Counted from the first letter of the stretch, positions 6,407 to 13,194 are shown. The stretch is 14,652 bases of DNA from Candidatus Andersenbacteria bacterium RIFCSPHIGHO2_02_FULL_45_11 (GCA_001817055.1 MHHP01000040.1:1-14652); one strand, 5' to 3'. Made by a program: numbers and translations. The notes: generated by a model from the letters alone, not told the origin.

Positions 6407-6430
6407 GCCACTGGCCGCCAGTGGCTTTTT
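6407..6430 (+). terminator. Intrinsic terminator of the 87-aa gene
   Basis: GCCACTGG (6407-6414), loop CCG, CCAGTGGC (6418-6425), then five T. A perfect 8-bp GC-rich stem directly followed by the T-run. It lies between convergent genes; in the minus direction the U-run is poor, so it is mainly one-way. Confidence 0.92.
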
Positions 6431-6436
6431 ACTAAT

Positions 6437-6796
6437 TCAACTAATCGTAACGCTTTTCTGCTTCAAGTTAATCGTCAGAATTGCATTGAACTTTTTGAGA
6501 AAGCCCATACCGATCGTTGCGCCTCCGTCTAATATCGTAATGTTAACCAAATTGACCACGCCATTGAACTCAGAATACCCTATAGACCCTGGTACATCTT
6601 TTGCGGAACCATCCGCAAATTCAAGAACTTGTACGTGCTCAGTGATTAAATTTAGATATTTTGCCTCTTCGTGAGAAACTCGAACGTCTCCATCGAATCC
6701 AGTATCAATTAACGCGGGAATATCTTGCACCCTACCTCCCCAGCGGATTGGAATGGTAATATATGGCCGATTATCCTCTAGCTCGCCTTTAACCAT
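6437..6796 (-). CDS. Retropepsin-like (clan AA) aspartyl protease
   Basis: 119 aa. The active-site signature ALIDTGFDGDVRV (residues 28-40; catalytic D31 in DTG) and the later hydrophobic-hydrophobic-Gly strand ILDGGATIGMGFLKKF (near 88-104) are typical of single-domain clan AA proteases, which act as homodimers, like retroviral proteases. Length is normal for this bacterial group. No signal peptide, so it is cytoplasmic. It begins 2 nt after the stop of the DUF5678-like gene, so the two are co-translated. I recall such small proteases often paired with DUF5678-like proteins in bacterial genomes; the target is unknown and the partner could be substrate or regulator. Confidence 0.85.
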   Translation of the reverse strand: MVKGELEDNRPYITIPIRWGGRVQDIPALIDTGFDGDVRVSHEEAKYLNLITEHVQVLEFADGSAKDVPGSIGYSEFNGVVNLVNITILDGGATIGMGFLKKFNAILTINLKQKSVTIS

Positions 6797-6798
6797 AT

Positions 6799-7071
6799 TC
6801 AGAGCGCCATGCTCGCCAATCGCTCTGCGGCAGAATAACCTATTCTAACAACATAAAATACATGATCTGGATATTTATTTTTTGCAACCTCAACTGCCTC
6901 GCTATTAGAATCCCCTAAAAACACATCGCTAGACTCAATATCAATCGCAAGAAACTTTCCTTTTTCTGCAATATATTTTTCTTTAATCCTATCGTAAATC
7001 TTCCTTCCCTCGGATGCAATATGGTGAATATTTACATTTTGATATATATCAGTATCTTCTCGTTGATTCAT
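6799..7071 (-). CDS. DUF5678-like small protein
   Basis: 90 aa. The core GKFLAIDIESSDVFLGDSNS (about 38-57) followed by EAVEVAKNKYPDHVFYVVRIGY (58-79) matches the pattern of DUF5678-type proteins (GK.VAID..SG..F.GD...EA...A....P...F...RIG). The N-terminal 36 residues are polar and helical. It is 2 nt upstream of the aspartyl protease gene; the pair looks like a functional module, possibly regulatory or defence-related, but no function is established that I know of. The start is the ATG 6 nt downstream of a good -10 sequence; the nearest purine run (CGGAG) is about 13 nt away and too far for an SD, so leaderless translation is likely. Confidence 0.75.
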   Translation of the reverse strand: MNQREDTDIYQNVNIHHIASEGRKIYDRIKEKYIAEKGKFLAIDIESSDVFLGDSNSEAVEVAKNKYPDHVFYVVRIGYSAAERLASMAL

Positions 7072-7077
7072 ATATAT

Positions 7078-7106
7078 AGTATCGCTCCGATACGGATCTA
7101 ATTCAA
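7078..7106 (-). promoter_or_regulatory. Likely leaderless promoter of the DUF5678/protease pair
   Basis: On the minus strand TTGAAT (7106-7101), 17-nt spacer, GATACT (7083-7078), then six bases before the ATG at 7071. Transcription would start at or next to the start codon. It fits within the 36-nt gap downstream of the NUDIX gene. Confidence 0.6.
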
Positions 7107-7107
7107 G

Positions 7108-7575
7108 CTAATTAAAGATCTTATCGTCAGCTTCATTAAATTCAGAATAAATCTGCCTCGCTGCGTATGCGGTGAGCGCAGCTTTAATATATGGGGTTGT
7201 ATTTGCAGGCAGCTCTGAAAGTTTCAACCAATCTAAAGCGTCACATTTATCTGGTTCGGGGTTATGTATTTCTCCTTCCCATTTTGTTACTTCAAAAAAG
7301 TAATCTGCGCGAACGTGATCAGCGCAAATTCGATACATCATATGCGCCATTTTTAAATCTTGCGGTGCAATATCTACCCCGGCTTCTTCTTTTGCTTCCC
7401 GAATAGCAGCTTCTAGTGCGTATTCACCTTCTTCAATATGGCCGGCAGGCAGACTATAATCCCCATCGTGGTATCCAGTGTTTTTTCTCAACGAGAGTAG
7501 TATTTCATCCCCCTTACGAAACAACAGATAGCTTGATGGAACTACGGTATAGTATTTTCGAGACTGAGATGACAT
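7108..7575 (-). CDS. NUDIX hydrolase
   Basis: 155 aa. A complete Nudix box G-x5-E-x7-RE-x2-EE-x-G-V runs from G45 to V67 (GHIEEGE..., REAKEEAGV), giving the divalent-metal site for cleaving nucleoside diphosphates linked to another group. The sequence before it (SYLLFRKGDEILLSLRKNTGYHDGDYSLPAGH) is typical of MutT/ADP-ribose-type family members. The specific substrate (oxidised nucleotides, dNTPs, NDP-sugars) cannot be told. Its ATG overlaps the pyrG stop by one base (TAATG), and a nucleotide-pool role beside CTP synthase would make sense. A GGAG lies only 2 nt upstream of the ATG, too close to count as a normal SD, so coupling is expected. Confidence 0.93.
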   Translation of the reverse strand: MSSQSRKYYTVVPSSYLLFRKGDEILLSLRKNTGYHDGDYSLPAGHIEEGEYALEAAIREAKEEAGVDIAPQDLKMAHMMYRICADHVRADYFFEVTKWEGEIHNPEPDKCDALDWLKLSELPANTTPYIKAALTAYAARQIYSEFNEADDKIFN

Positions 7576-9188
7576 TACTCCCCTGCTGCTTTTATAAACG
7601 CATTAAAGAGCGGATGGCCGGTGAGTGGACGTGATGTAAATTCAGGGTGAAACTGGACTGCGACAAACCATTTGTGACTTGGGATTTCTACCACTTCAAC
7701 CAACCTACCATCAGGAGTGGTGCCGGCAATCATCATACCCTTACTCTCTAATTTTTCTCGAAAATCATTATTAAATTCATACCGATGTCGGTGACGTTCC
7801 CGAATCTTCTTTGTGCCATAGGCCTTTGCAATTCTACTCTTCGGATCAAGTACACAATCCCATCCGCCCAATCGCATCGTTCCGCCCTTCTCTGTAATCG
7901 TTTTTTGGTCGTCCATAATATGGATTACGCAGGCCTTGGAATCTTCGTCAAATTCTTCGCTCGTTGCTTGGTTTACACCTGCAACATTCCGCGCAAACTC
8001 AATTGCAGCCAGCTGCATTCCGAGGCATAGCCCTAGATACGGAATATTATTCTTCCGCGCAAACTCAATTGCATCAATCTTCCCTTCCGTTCCGCGCACT
8101 CCAAATCCTCCTGGCACAACAACGCCTTTTGCATTTTTTAATGCATCCCATGCTTCTTTGTCTTTTTTCTCGATCTTTTCCGCATCAATCCAATGCAATT
8201 CGAGATCATATCCATTTTGCCAACATGCGGCTTTGAGCGCTTCTACTAAGCTTGCGTACGTGTCAAGCATGGTAGTGTACTTGCCTACCATCGCAATTGG
8301 CATCTTTGGTTTTTCCCTGTGAATATTTTGAATGAGTTTTTGCCATGAAGCATCTTTTCGAGAGCCATTTTTCATCTTGAGCTTCCCCATTATCACGTCA
8401 TCGAGTTTCTTTTCTTCCATAATCAGAGGCACTTCATATACGCTCTTTACGGTCACAAGCGGAAGGATGGCTTTTTCTTCTACGTTTGTATATAAGGACA
8501 TCTTGCGCACTGCATCCGCATCTATTGCATGGTCAGTTCGGGCAATTAAAATATCTGGCTGAATTCCAATACTGCGTAGTTCTCGCACGCTATTTTGCGC
8601 AGGCTTTGTTTTTACTTCGTCAGATGCTTTCAAGTAGGGCAAAAATACAACGTGTACATACAGCACGTTCTCTCGCCCTTCATCCAATGCCATTTGGCGA
8701 GCAGCTTCCAAAAAGTGGAACCCCTCGTTATCCCCTACCGTTCCGCCGATCTCCACAATATGTACATCAAAATCGCCACTAGTGGCAGCTTTGCGTGCGC
8801 GATATTTTACTTCTTCTGTAACGTGCGGAATCACCTGAACCGTTTTACCCAGGTATTCACCCCGACGTTCACGATTAATAACATCAAGATAAATCTCTCC
8901 TGTCATAACAGAAGAATCTCCTGTTAAGTTTTGAGTTAAAAATCGTTCGTAGTGTCCTAGGTCCAAATCCGTTTCGCCGCCATCGTCTGTCACAAACACT
9001 TCCCCATGCTCTGCGGGGTTGAGCGTTCCAGAGTCCACGTTAATATACTGATCGAACTTCTGCATATTTACTTTTAGGCCTCTATCTTTGAGAATGTTCC
9101 CAATAGAGGCAGCAGTGATTCCTTTTCCGAGTCCCGAAAGCACCCCTCCTGTAACAAAGATATACTTGGGCGCCTTACGCTTCTTCAT
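7575..9188 (-). CDS. pyrG: CTP synthase
   Basis: 537 aa, full length. It converts UTP to CTP using ATP and glutamine. The N-terminal synthase domain has KYIFVTGGVLSGLGKGI with the P-loop (about 14-24), the YINVDSGTLNPAEHGEVFV segment and EIGGTVGDNEG. The C-terminal class I glutaminase domain (about 296-537) has the nucleophile in GLCLGMQ (C388), and H514 and E516 in VQFHPEF, completing the triad. It overlaps rplI by 14 nt upstream and the NUDIX gene by 1 nt downstream, so it lies inside a coupled operon. No SD; the ATG chosen starts the conserved KKRKAPKYIFVTGG sequence. Confidence 0.98.
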   Translation of the reverse strand: MKKRKAPKYIFVTGGVLSGLGKGITAASIGNILKDRGLKVNMQKFDQYINVDSGTLNPAEHGEVFVTDDGGETDLDLGHYERFLTQNLTGDSSVMTGEIYLDVINRERRGEYLGKTVQVIPHVTEEVKYRARKAATSGDFDVHIVEIGGTVGDNEGFHFLEAARQMALDEGRENVLYVHVVFLPYLKASDEVKTKPAQNSVRELRSIGIQPDILIARTDHAIDADAVRKMSLYTNVEEKAILPLVTVKSVYEVPLIMEEKKLDDVIMGKLKMKNGSRKDASWQKLIQNIHREKPKMPIAMVGKYTTMLDTYASLVEALKAACWQNGYDLELHWIDAEKIEKKDKEAWDALKNAKGVVVPGGFGVRGTEGKIDAIEFARKNNIPYLGLCLGMQLAAIEFARNVAGVNQATSEEFDEDSKACVIHIMDDQKTITEKGGTMRLGGWDCVLDPKSRIAKAYGTKKIRERHRHRYEFNNDFREKLESKGMMIAGTTPDGRLVEVVEIPSHKWFVAVQFHPEFTSRPLTGHPLFNAFIKAAGE

Positions 9189-9630
9189 ATTCTAAAACTA
9201 CCACAGACATTTGGAATTCCACACCCAATTGAAGCTGCACGGTAATAGGGTGCGTACCAAGAGTTTTTATAGGGAAATTGCCGATGATATTCTTGGGGGC
9301 AATCGGCATACCCGCCTGATTAGATAGAAGCTTTGCAACCTCTTTTGCAGTTACGCTACCATACAGGGCTTCCCCTTCTTTTACCTTTTCCGTCATCGTA
9401 AGTTCTGTATTTTCCATCTTACTTGCGAGCGCTTGTTGTGCCATCAACTCTTCTTCAGCTTTCTTTTTTGCTGCAGCGTCTTTTACATCCTTCCTTGTTT
9501 TTACCTGCTTCGTTGCAAGAGCAGCCTTACCTTGAGGAAAGAGAAAATTGCGAGCGTACCCTTCCGATGTTTCTACAATGTCACCTGCCCCGCCAAGCTT
9601 TGCAATGTCTTCTAGCAATAATACTTGCAT
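9175..9630 (-). CDS. rplI: Ribosomal protein bL9
   Basis: 151 aa. The N-terminal rRNA-binding domain has the classical signature (MQVLLLEDIAKLGGAGDIVE, then GYARNFLFPQGKA), followed by a long Lys/Glu/Ala-rich connecting helix (about 45-78) and the C-terminal domain with LYGSVTAKEVAKLL. Length is normal. The ATG is 3 nt after the S41 protease stop, and the 3' end overlaps pyrG by 14 nt. Several CPR lineages are reported to lack L9, so its presence helps place the genome. No SD. Confidence 0.97.
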   Translation of the reverse strand: MQVLLLEDIAKLGGAGDIVETSEGYARNFLFPQGKAALATKQVKTRKDVKDAAAKKKAEEELMAQQALASKMENTELTMTEKVKEGEALYGSVTAKEVAKLLSNQAGMPIAPKNIIGNFPIKTLGTHPITVQLQLGVEFQMSVVVLEYEEA

Positions 9631-9633
9631 ATG

Positions 9634-10797
9634 CTACTTGATACTTTTTTTAAGTTCTTCCATTGCGCGCTGGAGCTGTTCATCTTCCGGAGTATCGTCG
9701 TTATCTTTCACCTCAATAGTTGGATGTATTCCCTCGTCAGCAATAGATGTGCCCTTGGGAGTAAACCACTTTGCAATGGTGACTCGCAAACTAGAACCGT
9801 CAGAGAGGTCAACCACGTCTTGTACAGAACCTTTTCCGAATGACTTTACACCAATAATCGCAGTCCCCAAATTATCTTCTAATGCCCCTGCAAGAATTTC
9901 AGATGCGGATGCACTACTCTCATTAATCAATACAACTGTTGGAATGCCTCGCAGGGATCCTGTGCGCTTTGCACGATGCGTACTTTCTGTTTTTCCTTTT
10001 TCAATCACTACGGTAGCGTTCGGTTCCAAGAATTCAGAGGCAATATCCACCGCTGCATCTAAGTATCCGCCAGGGTTCCTGCGTACGTCGAGAATGATAC
10101 CATTTACTCCTGCTTTTTTCGCATCCCGCGCGGCTTTTGCAAACTTTACAGATGTATCCCCATTAAAGCTGCTAATAGAGATGTGCGCGATACCGTCCTT
10201 CGTTTCGCTCTTTACGCTTTGCACCTCGATATCGTCGCGCGTAATGGTGATATCTGCTTTTTCACGAGCATCTGAATGAATAACAGTAATCTTTACTTGC
10301 GTTCCTTTCTGGCCGCGGATCATGCGAACGGCATCATCGAGCGAGGTATCTTCCGTAAGCTCCTTGCCATCAATTGCTACAATAATATCTCCTGCCTGTA
10401 TACCTGCTTTTTCTGCGGGAGATCCTACTAGCGGCGCAATCACTACAATAAGGCCACCATCAATACCCATTTCAGCACCAATACCTGAGAAACTGCCTTT
10501 CAGCGTATCCTTAAATTGTTTTGTTTCCTCTGGGTCAGAAAATCCTGTGTATGGGTCTCCGGCAGCGCGCACCATTCCCTCTACTGCCCCATACGACAAC
10601 TGCCTATCATCAAGTGTTCCGATAAACTGGTCTTGCAGAACTTTCTTAGCTTCAGAAAACGGAGCAAATATAAAAGCATCTTTTTCAAAAATAGGATCAG
10701 ATACGAACGGCGTAGGCCGCGCAACACTCATGCCAATTGCAATGCCAATTGCGACACATATTATTATCGTAAGAGTGTTTTTGGATACTAGCATCAT
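9634..10797 (-). CDS. S41 C-terminal processing protease (CtpA/CtpB type)
   Basis: 387 aa. An N-terminal signal anchor (about residues 8-26) places the rest outside the membrane. The cap/N-terminal segment (GAVEGMVRAAGDPYTGFSDPEE, 70-91) is typical of Ctps; a PDZ domain spans about 98-180 (GIGAEMG..., GSPAEKAGIQAGDIIVAIDG); the S41 core follows. The Ser-Lys-Gln catalytic set fits S297 (ESSASASEI), K322 (SFGKGSVQ) and Q326, with the spacing I recall from CtpB. It degrades or trims envelope proteins from the C-terminus. Its ATG overlaps the aspS stop in an ATGA arrangement, and rplI follows after 3 nt. The acidic C-terminal tail (about 364-387) is a variable end. Confidence 0.95.
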   Translation of the reverse strand: MMLVSKNTLTIIICVAIGIAIGMSVARPTPFVSDPIFEKDAFIFAPFSEAKKVLQDQFIGTLDDRQLSYGAVEGMVRAAGDPYTGFSDPEETKQFKDTLKGSFSGIGAEMGIDGGLIVVIAPLVGSPAEKAGIQAGDIIVAIDGKELTEDTSLDDAVRMIRGQKGTQVKITVIHSDAREKADITITRDDIEVQSVKSETKDGIAHISISSFNGDTSVKFAKAARDAKKAGVNGIILDVRRNPGGYLDAAVDIASEFLEPNATVVIEKGKTESTHRAKRTGSLRGIPTVVLINESSASASEILAGALEDNLGTAIIGVKSFGKGSVQDVVDLSDGSSLRVTIAKWFTPKGTSIADEGIHPTIEVKDNDDTPEDEQLQRAMEELKKSIK

Positions 10798-12131
10798 GGC
10801 GTTAATCGTTTTACCCCCCGGTATACATAGCTAGCCTCACGAATACTTTCCAAATTGAGCATAAGCATAATCATGCGGCCAAACCCAATACCGGCGCCTC
10901 CATGGGGCGGACAGCCGTAGCGGAAGAAATCGAGATAGTGTGCTATCGAATCCAGCTTCATTCCTTTTTCTTTTGCCTGCGCTTCTAAAATATCGTATCG
11001 ATGCTCGCGTTGTGCACCCGTGGTAATCTCAACGCCTTTCCATATCAAATCGAAACTCAATGTACTGTTCGGATCATCTTCTTTGCGCATATGGTAAAAC
11101 GGTCGAACACTTGCAGGATATTCTGTAATAAAAATAAATTCATGCCCATATTTCTCTTTTGAAATCCCTCCCAATGCACGCTCCTCTTCAGGGCTTAAGT
11201 CTCCTTCACGTTCACTTGTTATGTTTCGTTTCGAGAGAAGCGCTTTTGCCTCTTCCATAGTAAGCTCCGGAAATGGCAATGACGGAACAACTACATCAAT
11301 ACCATAGCACTGCTTAATCTGCTCTCCATACTGGTCGGCAACACGCTGCATAGCAGAAGCAATTGCTCTCGACCATATATCCATCACGTCTTTATGCGAA
11401 GCAATAAATGACATCTCGAAATCAAGCCCTGTAAATTCTGTAGCATGCCTGGTAGTAAATGAAGGTTCTGCACGAAATACGGGGCCTACTTCAAACACTC
11501 GTTCAAAACCAGCTGCCATAGCCATCTGTTTATAAAACTGTGGTGATTGCGCCAAATAGGCGGATCGCTCAAAGTATTTCACTTCAAATACTTCTGCGCC
11601 CGATTCGCTTGGTGAGCTCATGAGCTTTGGTGAATGAATCTGAAGAAATCGCTCTGCGATGAAAAAGTCCCGCAGCGCTTCCTCAAAGAGAGTCCATATT
11701 TTGAATACCAAAAGCTTCTCTGGCTTACGAAGATCAATCCAGCGGTAATCCAGCCGAATTGCCTGATCAGTTTCGTTTCCACCTCGCTCCACCACAGGAA
11801 TCGGCAACTCTGGATTCGAAGCCGATAGTACTTCTAGCGACGTAACCTGAATCTCTAAACCGCCCTGTGCTTGCTTTGCCTCTACGATTGTACCTTCAAC
11901 GCTTACAACGGATTCTTGCGATACAATTTTTGCAACAGAAAAAGCTTCCGCATGCTCTGGCAACACTACGCACTGAACAAGTCCATCATAGTCTCGTAGT
12001 ACGAGGAAAATAATCTTACTTTGAGCGCGCACAACATGAACCCAGCCTGCGAGGCGAACAGACGTTCCGACAAGCGAAGAGCTCAAATCTCCTATCATAT
12101 GTGTTCGATACTGCGTATTCATGTGTACCAT
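10794..12131 (-). CDS. aspS: Aspartyl-tRNA synthetase, archaeal-type, possibly non-discriminating
   Basis: 445 aa class II synthetase. An N-terminal OB-fold anticodon domain (about 20-110) is followed by the catalytic core with motif 2 FRAEPSFTTRHATEFTGLD and motif 3 ending GIGFGRMIMLML. It lacks the GAD insertion of typical bacterial enzymes (about 590 aa), so it belongs to the short archaeal/AspRS2 group. At the position of the discriminating Trp of Thermococcus AspRS (GWVW) it has His (GWVH, H32), as in non-discriminating enzymes that also charge tRNA-Asn; the second diagnostic Lys position aligns with Gln89. The archaeal-type C-terminal PRD is replaced (YRGVKRLTP). Met4 (12122) is an alternative start. 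It is first in the five-gene minus operon, with a leader that may extend to about 12534. Confidence 0.96.
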   Translation of the reverse strand: MVHMNTQYRTHMIGDLSSSLVGTSVRLAGWVHVVRAQSKIIFLVLRDYDGLVQCVVLPEHAEAFSVAKIVSQESVVSVEGTIVEAKQAQGGLEIQVTSLEVLSASNPELPIPVVERGGNETDQAIRLDYRWIDLRKPEKLLVFKIWTLFEEALRDFFIAERFLQIHSPKLMSSPSESGAEVFEVKYFERSAYLAQSPQFYKQMAMAAGFERVFEVGPVFRAEPSFTTRHATEFTGLDFEMSFIASHKDVMDIWSRAIASAMQRVADQYGEQIKQCYGIDVVVPSLPFPELTMEEAKALLSKRNITSEREGDLSPEEERALGGISKEKYGHEFIFITEYPASVRPFYHMRKEDDPNSTLSFDLIWKGVEITTGAQREHRYDILEAQAKEKGMKLDSIAHYLDFFRYGCPPHGGAGIGFGRMIMLMLNLESIREASYVYRGVKRLTP

Positions 12132-12207
12132 CGTACACCGCCGAGGAGACTATGCACAATAAGTATTATGCGCAATCTCCCAGGTTGTTTACACAACGAG
12201 GTCGTAT

Positions 12208-12229
12208 GCCTGCCTGCCGGTAGGCAGGC
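12208..12229. repeat. GCCTGCCT/AGGCAGGC palindrome
   Basis: Arms 12208-12215 and 12222-12229 with a GCCGGT loop. Same family as 3271-3293 and 3530-3552; here it is intergenic, in the aspS leader. Confidence 0.9.
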
Positions 12230-12301
12230 CTGGGATGCACCATCGCTCCTTCAAGACGATGGGCATATAATAGAAGAAAGATCACTGCGTACACTACGCA
12301 T

Positions 12302-12319
12302 GCCTTGCGGCAGGTAGGC
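12302..12319. repeat. Degenerate copy of the GCCTGCC palindrome
   Basis: GCCTTGCGGCAGGTAGGC keeps the overall palindrome with two or three substitutions relative to the other copies, suggesting an older insertion. Confidence 0.6.
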
Positions 12320-12374
12320 TCGCATTTGTGAACACCGGATATGTTCCGATACTCGCAAATAGGAGCAACTTGTA

Positions 12375-12535
12375 ACCATATACAAAAAGCACTTTCATGG
12401 CAAGGAGTTGTATATAGTTATAAAGCCAGGTGACCCTACAACCGCTTTTTTACTCAAGAGCAGGAAGGCCTAAACCGCCCTACCTATATTGCGCAAAGCT
12501 TCTCCTTACCACAAAAGTGCCTTTTGTAACGAACT
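12375..12535 (-). ncRNA. Candidate structured RNA, about 160 nt, rod-shaped
   Basis: The two ends of this block pair with each other. TACAAAAAGCACTTT (12381-12395) pairs with 12514-12528 (14 of 15 bp), then after a 2x2 loop TGGCAAGGAG (12398-12407) pairs with CTCCTTACCA (12502-12511; 9 of 10 bp), then TTG/CAA and ATATAG/CTATAT inward, leading to an apical stem-loop around 12434-12465. A consensus promoter on the minus strand (12540-12568) would start transcription at about 12534, exactly at the outer stem, so the RNA is read on the minus strand. Shape and size recall 6S RNA, but I cannot match 6S, SRP or tmRNA conserved sequences. Alternatively it is the 5' part of a 400-nt aspS leader. No clear terminator follows. 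Confidence 0.55.
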
Positions 12536-12539
12536 AAGC

Positions 12540-12568
12540 ACTATAGTCTATATCGTATTATTTGTCAA
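12540..12568 (-). promoter_or_regulatory. Strong sigma70-like promoter for the structured RNA
   Basis: On the minus strand TTGACA (12568-12563, perfect), 17-nt spacer, TATAGT (12545-12540, 5/6). Predicted start about 12534. It lies 16 nt after the T-run of the preceding terminator, a clean unit boundary. Confidence 0.8.
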
Positions 12569-12583
12569 GTCTATTTTGGGCGA

Positions 12584-12639
12584 GAAAAAACGGGCTACGT
12601 AAGAAGGTGGAATATCCAGCCTTAACTCACGTAACCCGT
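12584..12639 (-). terminator. Long intrinsic terminator of the zinc-finger/Arg-peptide unit
   Basis: On the minus strand ACGGGTTACGT (12639-12629) pairs with ACGTAGCCCGT (12600-12590), 11 bp with one G-U. Inside, AAGG/CCTT and TGG/CCA extend the stem to a short loop. Six U follow (12590-12585). It ends 41 nt downstream of the 39-aa gene stop. Confidence 0.88.
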
Positions 12640-12679
12640 CAATGACGTCAGGGGGGTAACGGGCCATCACCCTGCGCCA

Positions 12680-12799
12680 TTATCTTGGAATCAACTTTCG
12701 AATCGGATCACGCTCCCTGCTTCTCTGGCGAGAAGCTAGATAATGACCTCTTTGTAACCGACTACGAAACAGTCTGATGCGAATTCGTTGTTGATTCAT
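12680..12799 (-). CDS. 39-aa arginine-rich peptide
   Basis: Starts MNQQRIRIRLFRSRLQR and ends RKLIPR: 12 Arg in 39 residues plus a Lys and a His, with two acidic residues, so strongly basic. The ATG is 2 nt after the stop of the 122-aa gene, and an SD-like GAGG overlaps the end of that gene 6-7 nt before the ATG. A terminator 41 nt downstream closes the unit. These signals are why I call so short a frame. Such composition suggests binding to RNA, DNA or the ribosome, or a short antimicrobial/toxic peptide; nothing in the sequence chooses between them. Not recognised as a known family. Confidence 0.6.
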   Translation of the reverse strand: MNQQRIRIRLFRSRLQRGHYLASRQRSRERDPIRKLIPR

Positions 12800-12801
12800 G
12801 G

Positions 12802-13170
12802 CTACCTCGGTTTCATTGGCCCCGTAAGCCTCTCAACGCCGGGGACTCGCTGAATGGCATCGATGAGCTCTTGCTTGGGCAGCCTCTGCTCTTCCATTCC
12901 ATCTTCCAAGGAACAACTGGTATGGAGCAACATAGTTACTCCCTTTCCTGTCATAACCAGCCGAACGCTTTGCCCAAGCGAGATATCGCCATGATGCGTA
13001 CAGTTGTAGCAGCCACACACGATTCTGTCGGTGTCAGCCCTGATCCTGATCGGCGGGTCTTGTCTTTTCGCCTCGCTCACAATTGTATGAAGTGTGAAAT
13101 TTGAAATCACCCTCCTGCGTGACGAAGTATTTGCGGATGGACCACGCGCAGAAAGCACAGCCTGAGACAT
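12802..13170 (-). CDS. 122-aa protein with C2HC zinc-finger-like pattern
   Basis: The start chosen is the ATG at 13170, because it has an SD (AAAGGAAC) 6 nt upstream and because a consensus promoter lies at 13277-13305, inside the longer frame that would begin at 13308. The N-terminus (1-40) is Ser/Arg-rich and likely flexible. Residues 41-88 hold C54-x2-C57 and H83-x2-C86, with an I-x2-G motif between them (DISLGQS), a spacing seen in small treble-clef or ribbon zinc modules; an extra Cys is at 52. Residues 95-118 form a helix-like polar end (LPKQELIDAIQRVPGVERL). I recognise no family. It is co-transcribed with the 39-aa peptide and divergent from the 320-aa gene. A nucleic-acid-binding or regulatory role is inference. 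Confidence 0.72.
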   Translation of the reverse strand: MSQAVLSARGPSANTSSRRRVISNFTLHTIVSEAKRQDPPIRIRADTDRIVCGCYNCTHHGDISLGQSVRLVMTGKGVTMLLHTSCSLEDGMEEQRLPKQELIDAIQRVPGVERLTGPMKPR

Positions 13171-13174
13171 GAGA

Positions 13175-13194
13175 AGTTCCTTTCCAATGGAACT
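13175..13194 (-). promoter_or_regulatory. Hairpin occluding the ribosome binding site of the 122-aa gene
   Basis: On the minus strand AGTTCC (13194-13189) can pair with GGAACT (13180-13175), an 8-nt loop between, burying the GGAA of the SD 6 nt before the ATG. The predicted leader is about 100 nt, with another small hairpin (TGCCT..AGGCA, 13209-13227) further up. Confidence 0.45.

Larger units (their letters stand above)
12132..12374 (-). other. aspS upstream region: hairpins and palindromes, no gene
   Basis: Gene-free stretch before aspS. It holds the palindrome at 12208-12229, a degenerate copy at 12302-12319, a 10-bp bulged hairpin (12235-12245 with 12257-12266) whose minus-strand loop exposes AAGGAG, a hairpin ATTTGTG..CGCAAAT (about 12324-12359) with an inner CGGA..TCCG stem, and a GTTGT-ttac-ACAAC dyad (12184-12197). 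A CATAAT on the minus strand (12170-12165) could be an aspS-proximal -10, but its best -35 (TTGTGT) is 20 nt away. Frames of 25 and 34 codons exist here; I do not call them. Confidence 0.5.

Noticed and set aside
6405..6674. 89-aa plus-strand frame starting in the terminator of the 87-aa gene
   Set aside because: It begins inside a terminator stem and is antisense to the aspartyl protease, whose motif is clear.
9548..10279. 243-aa plus-strand frame opposite the S41 protease and L9 genes
   Set aside because: Antisense shadow, Ser/Pro-rich, of well-supported genes with intact motifs; no SD or promoter.
12162..12242. 25-aa minus-strand frame behind AAGGAG in the aspS leader
   Set aside because: The SD-like sequence is only 2 nt from the ATG and most of the frame is repeat sequence.
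12266..12271. Perfect TATAAT on the plus strand
   Set aside because: No -35 at proper spacing and no gene or structured RNA downstream on that strand.
12293..12397. 34-aa minus-strand frame starting MKVLFVYGYKLLLF
   Set aside because: It starts inside the 3' arm of the structured RNA, has no SD and ends in a degenerate repeat.
12132..12535. T-box riboswitch controlling aspS
   Set aside because: No AGGGUGGNACCGCG-like T-box sequence or antiterminator/terminator pair is visible.
12375..12535. SRP RNA or tmRNA identity for the structured RNA
   Set aside because: On the minus strand there is no GGAA tetraloop flanked by the SRP consensus and no tRNA-like end; size also excludes tmRNA.
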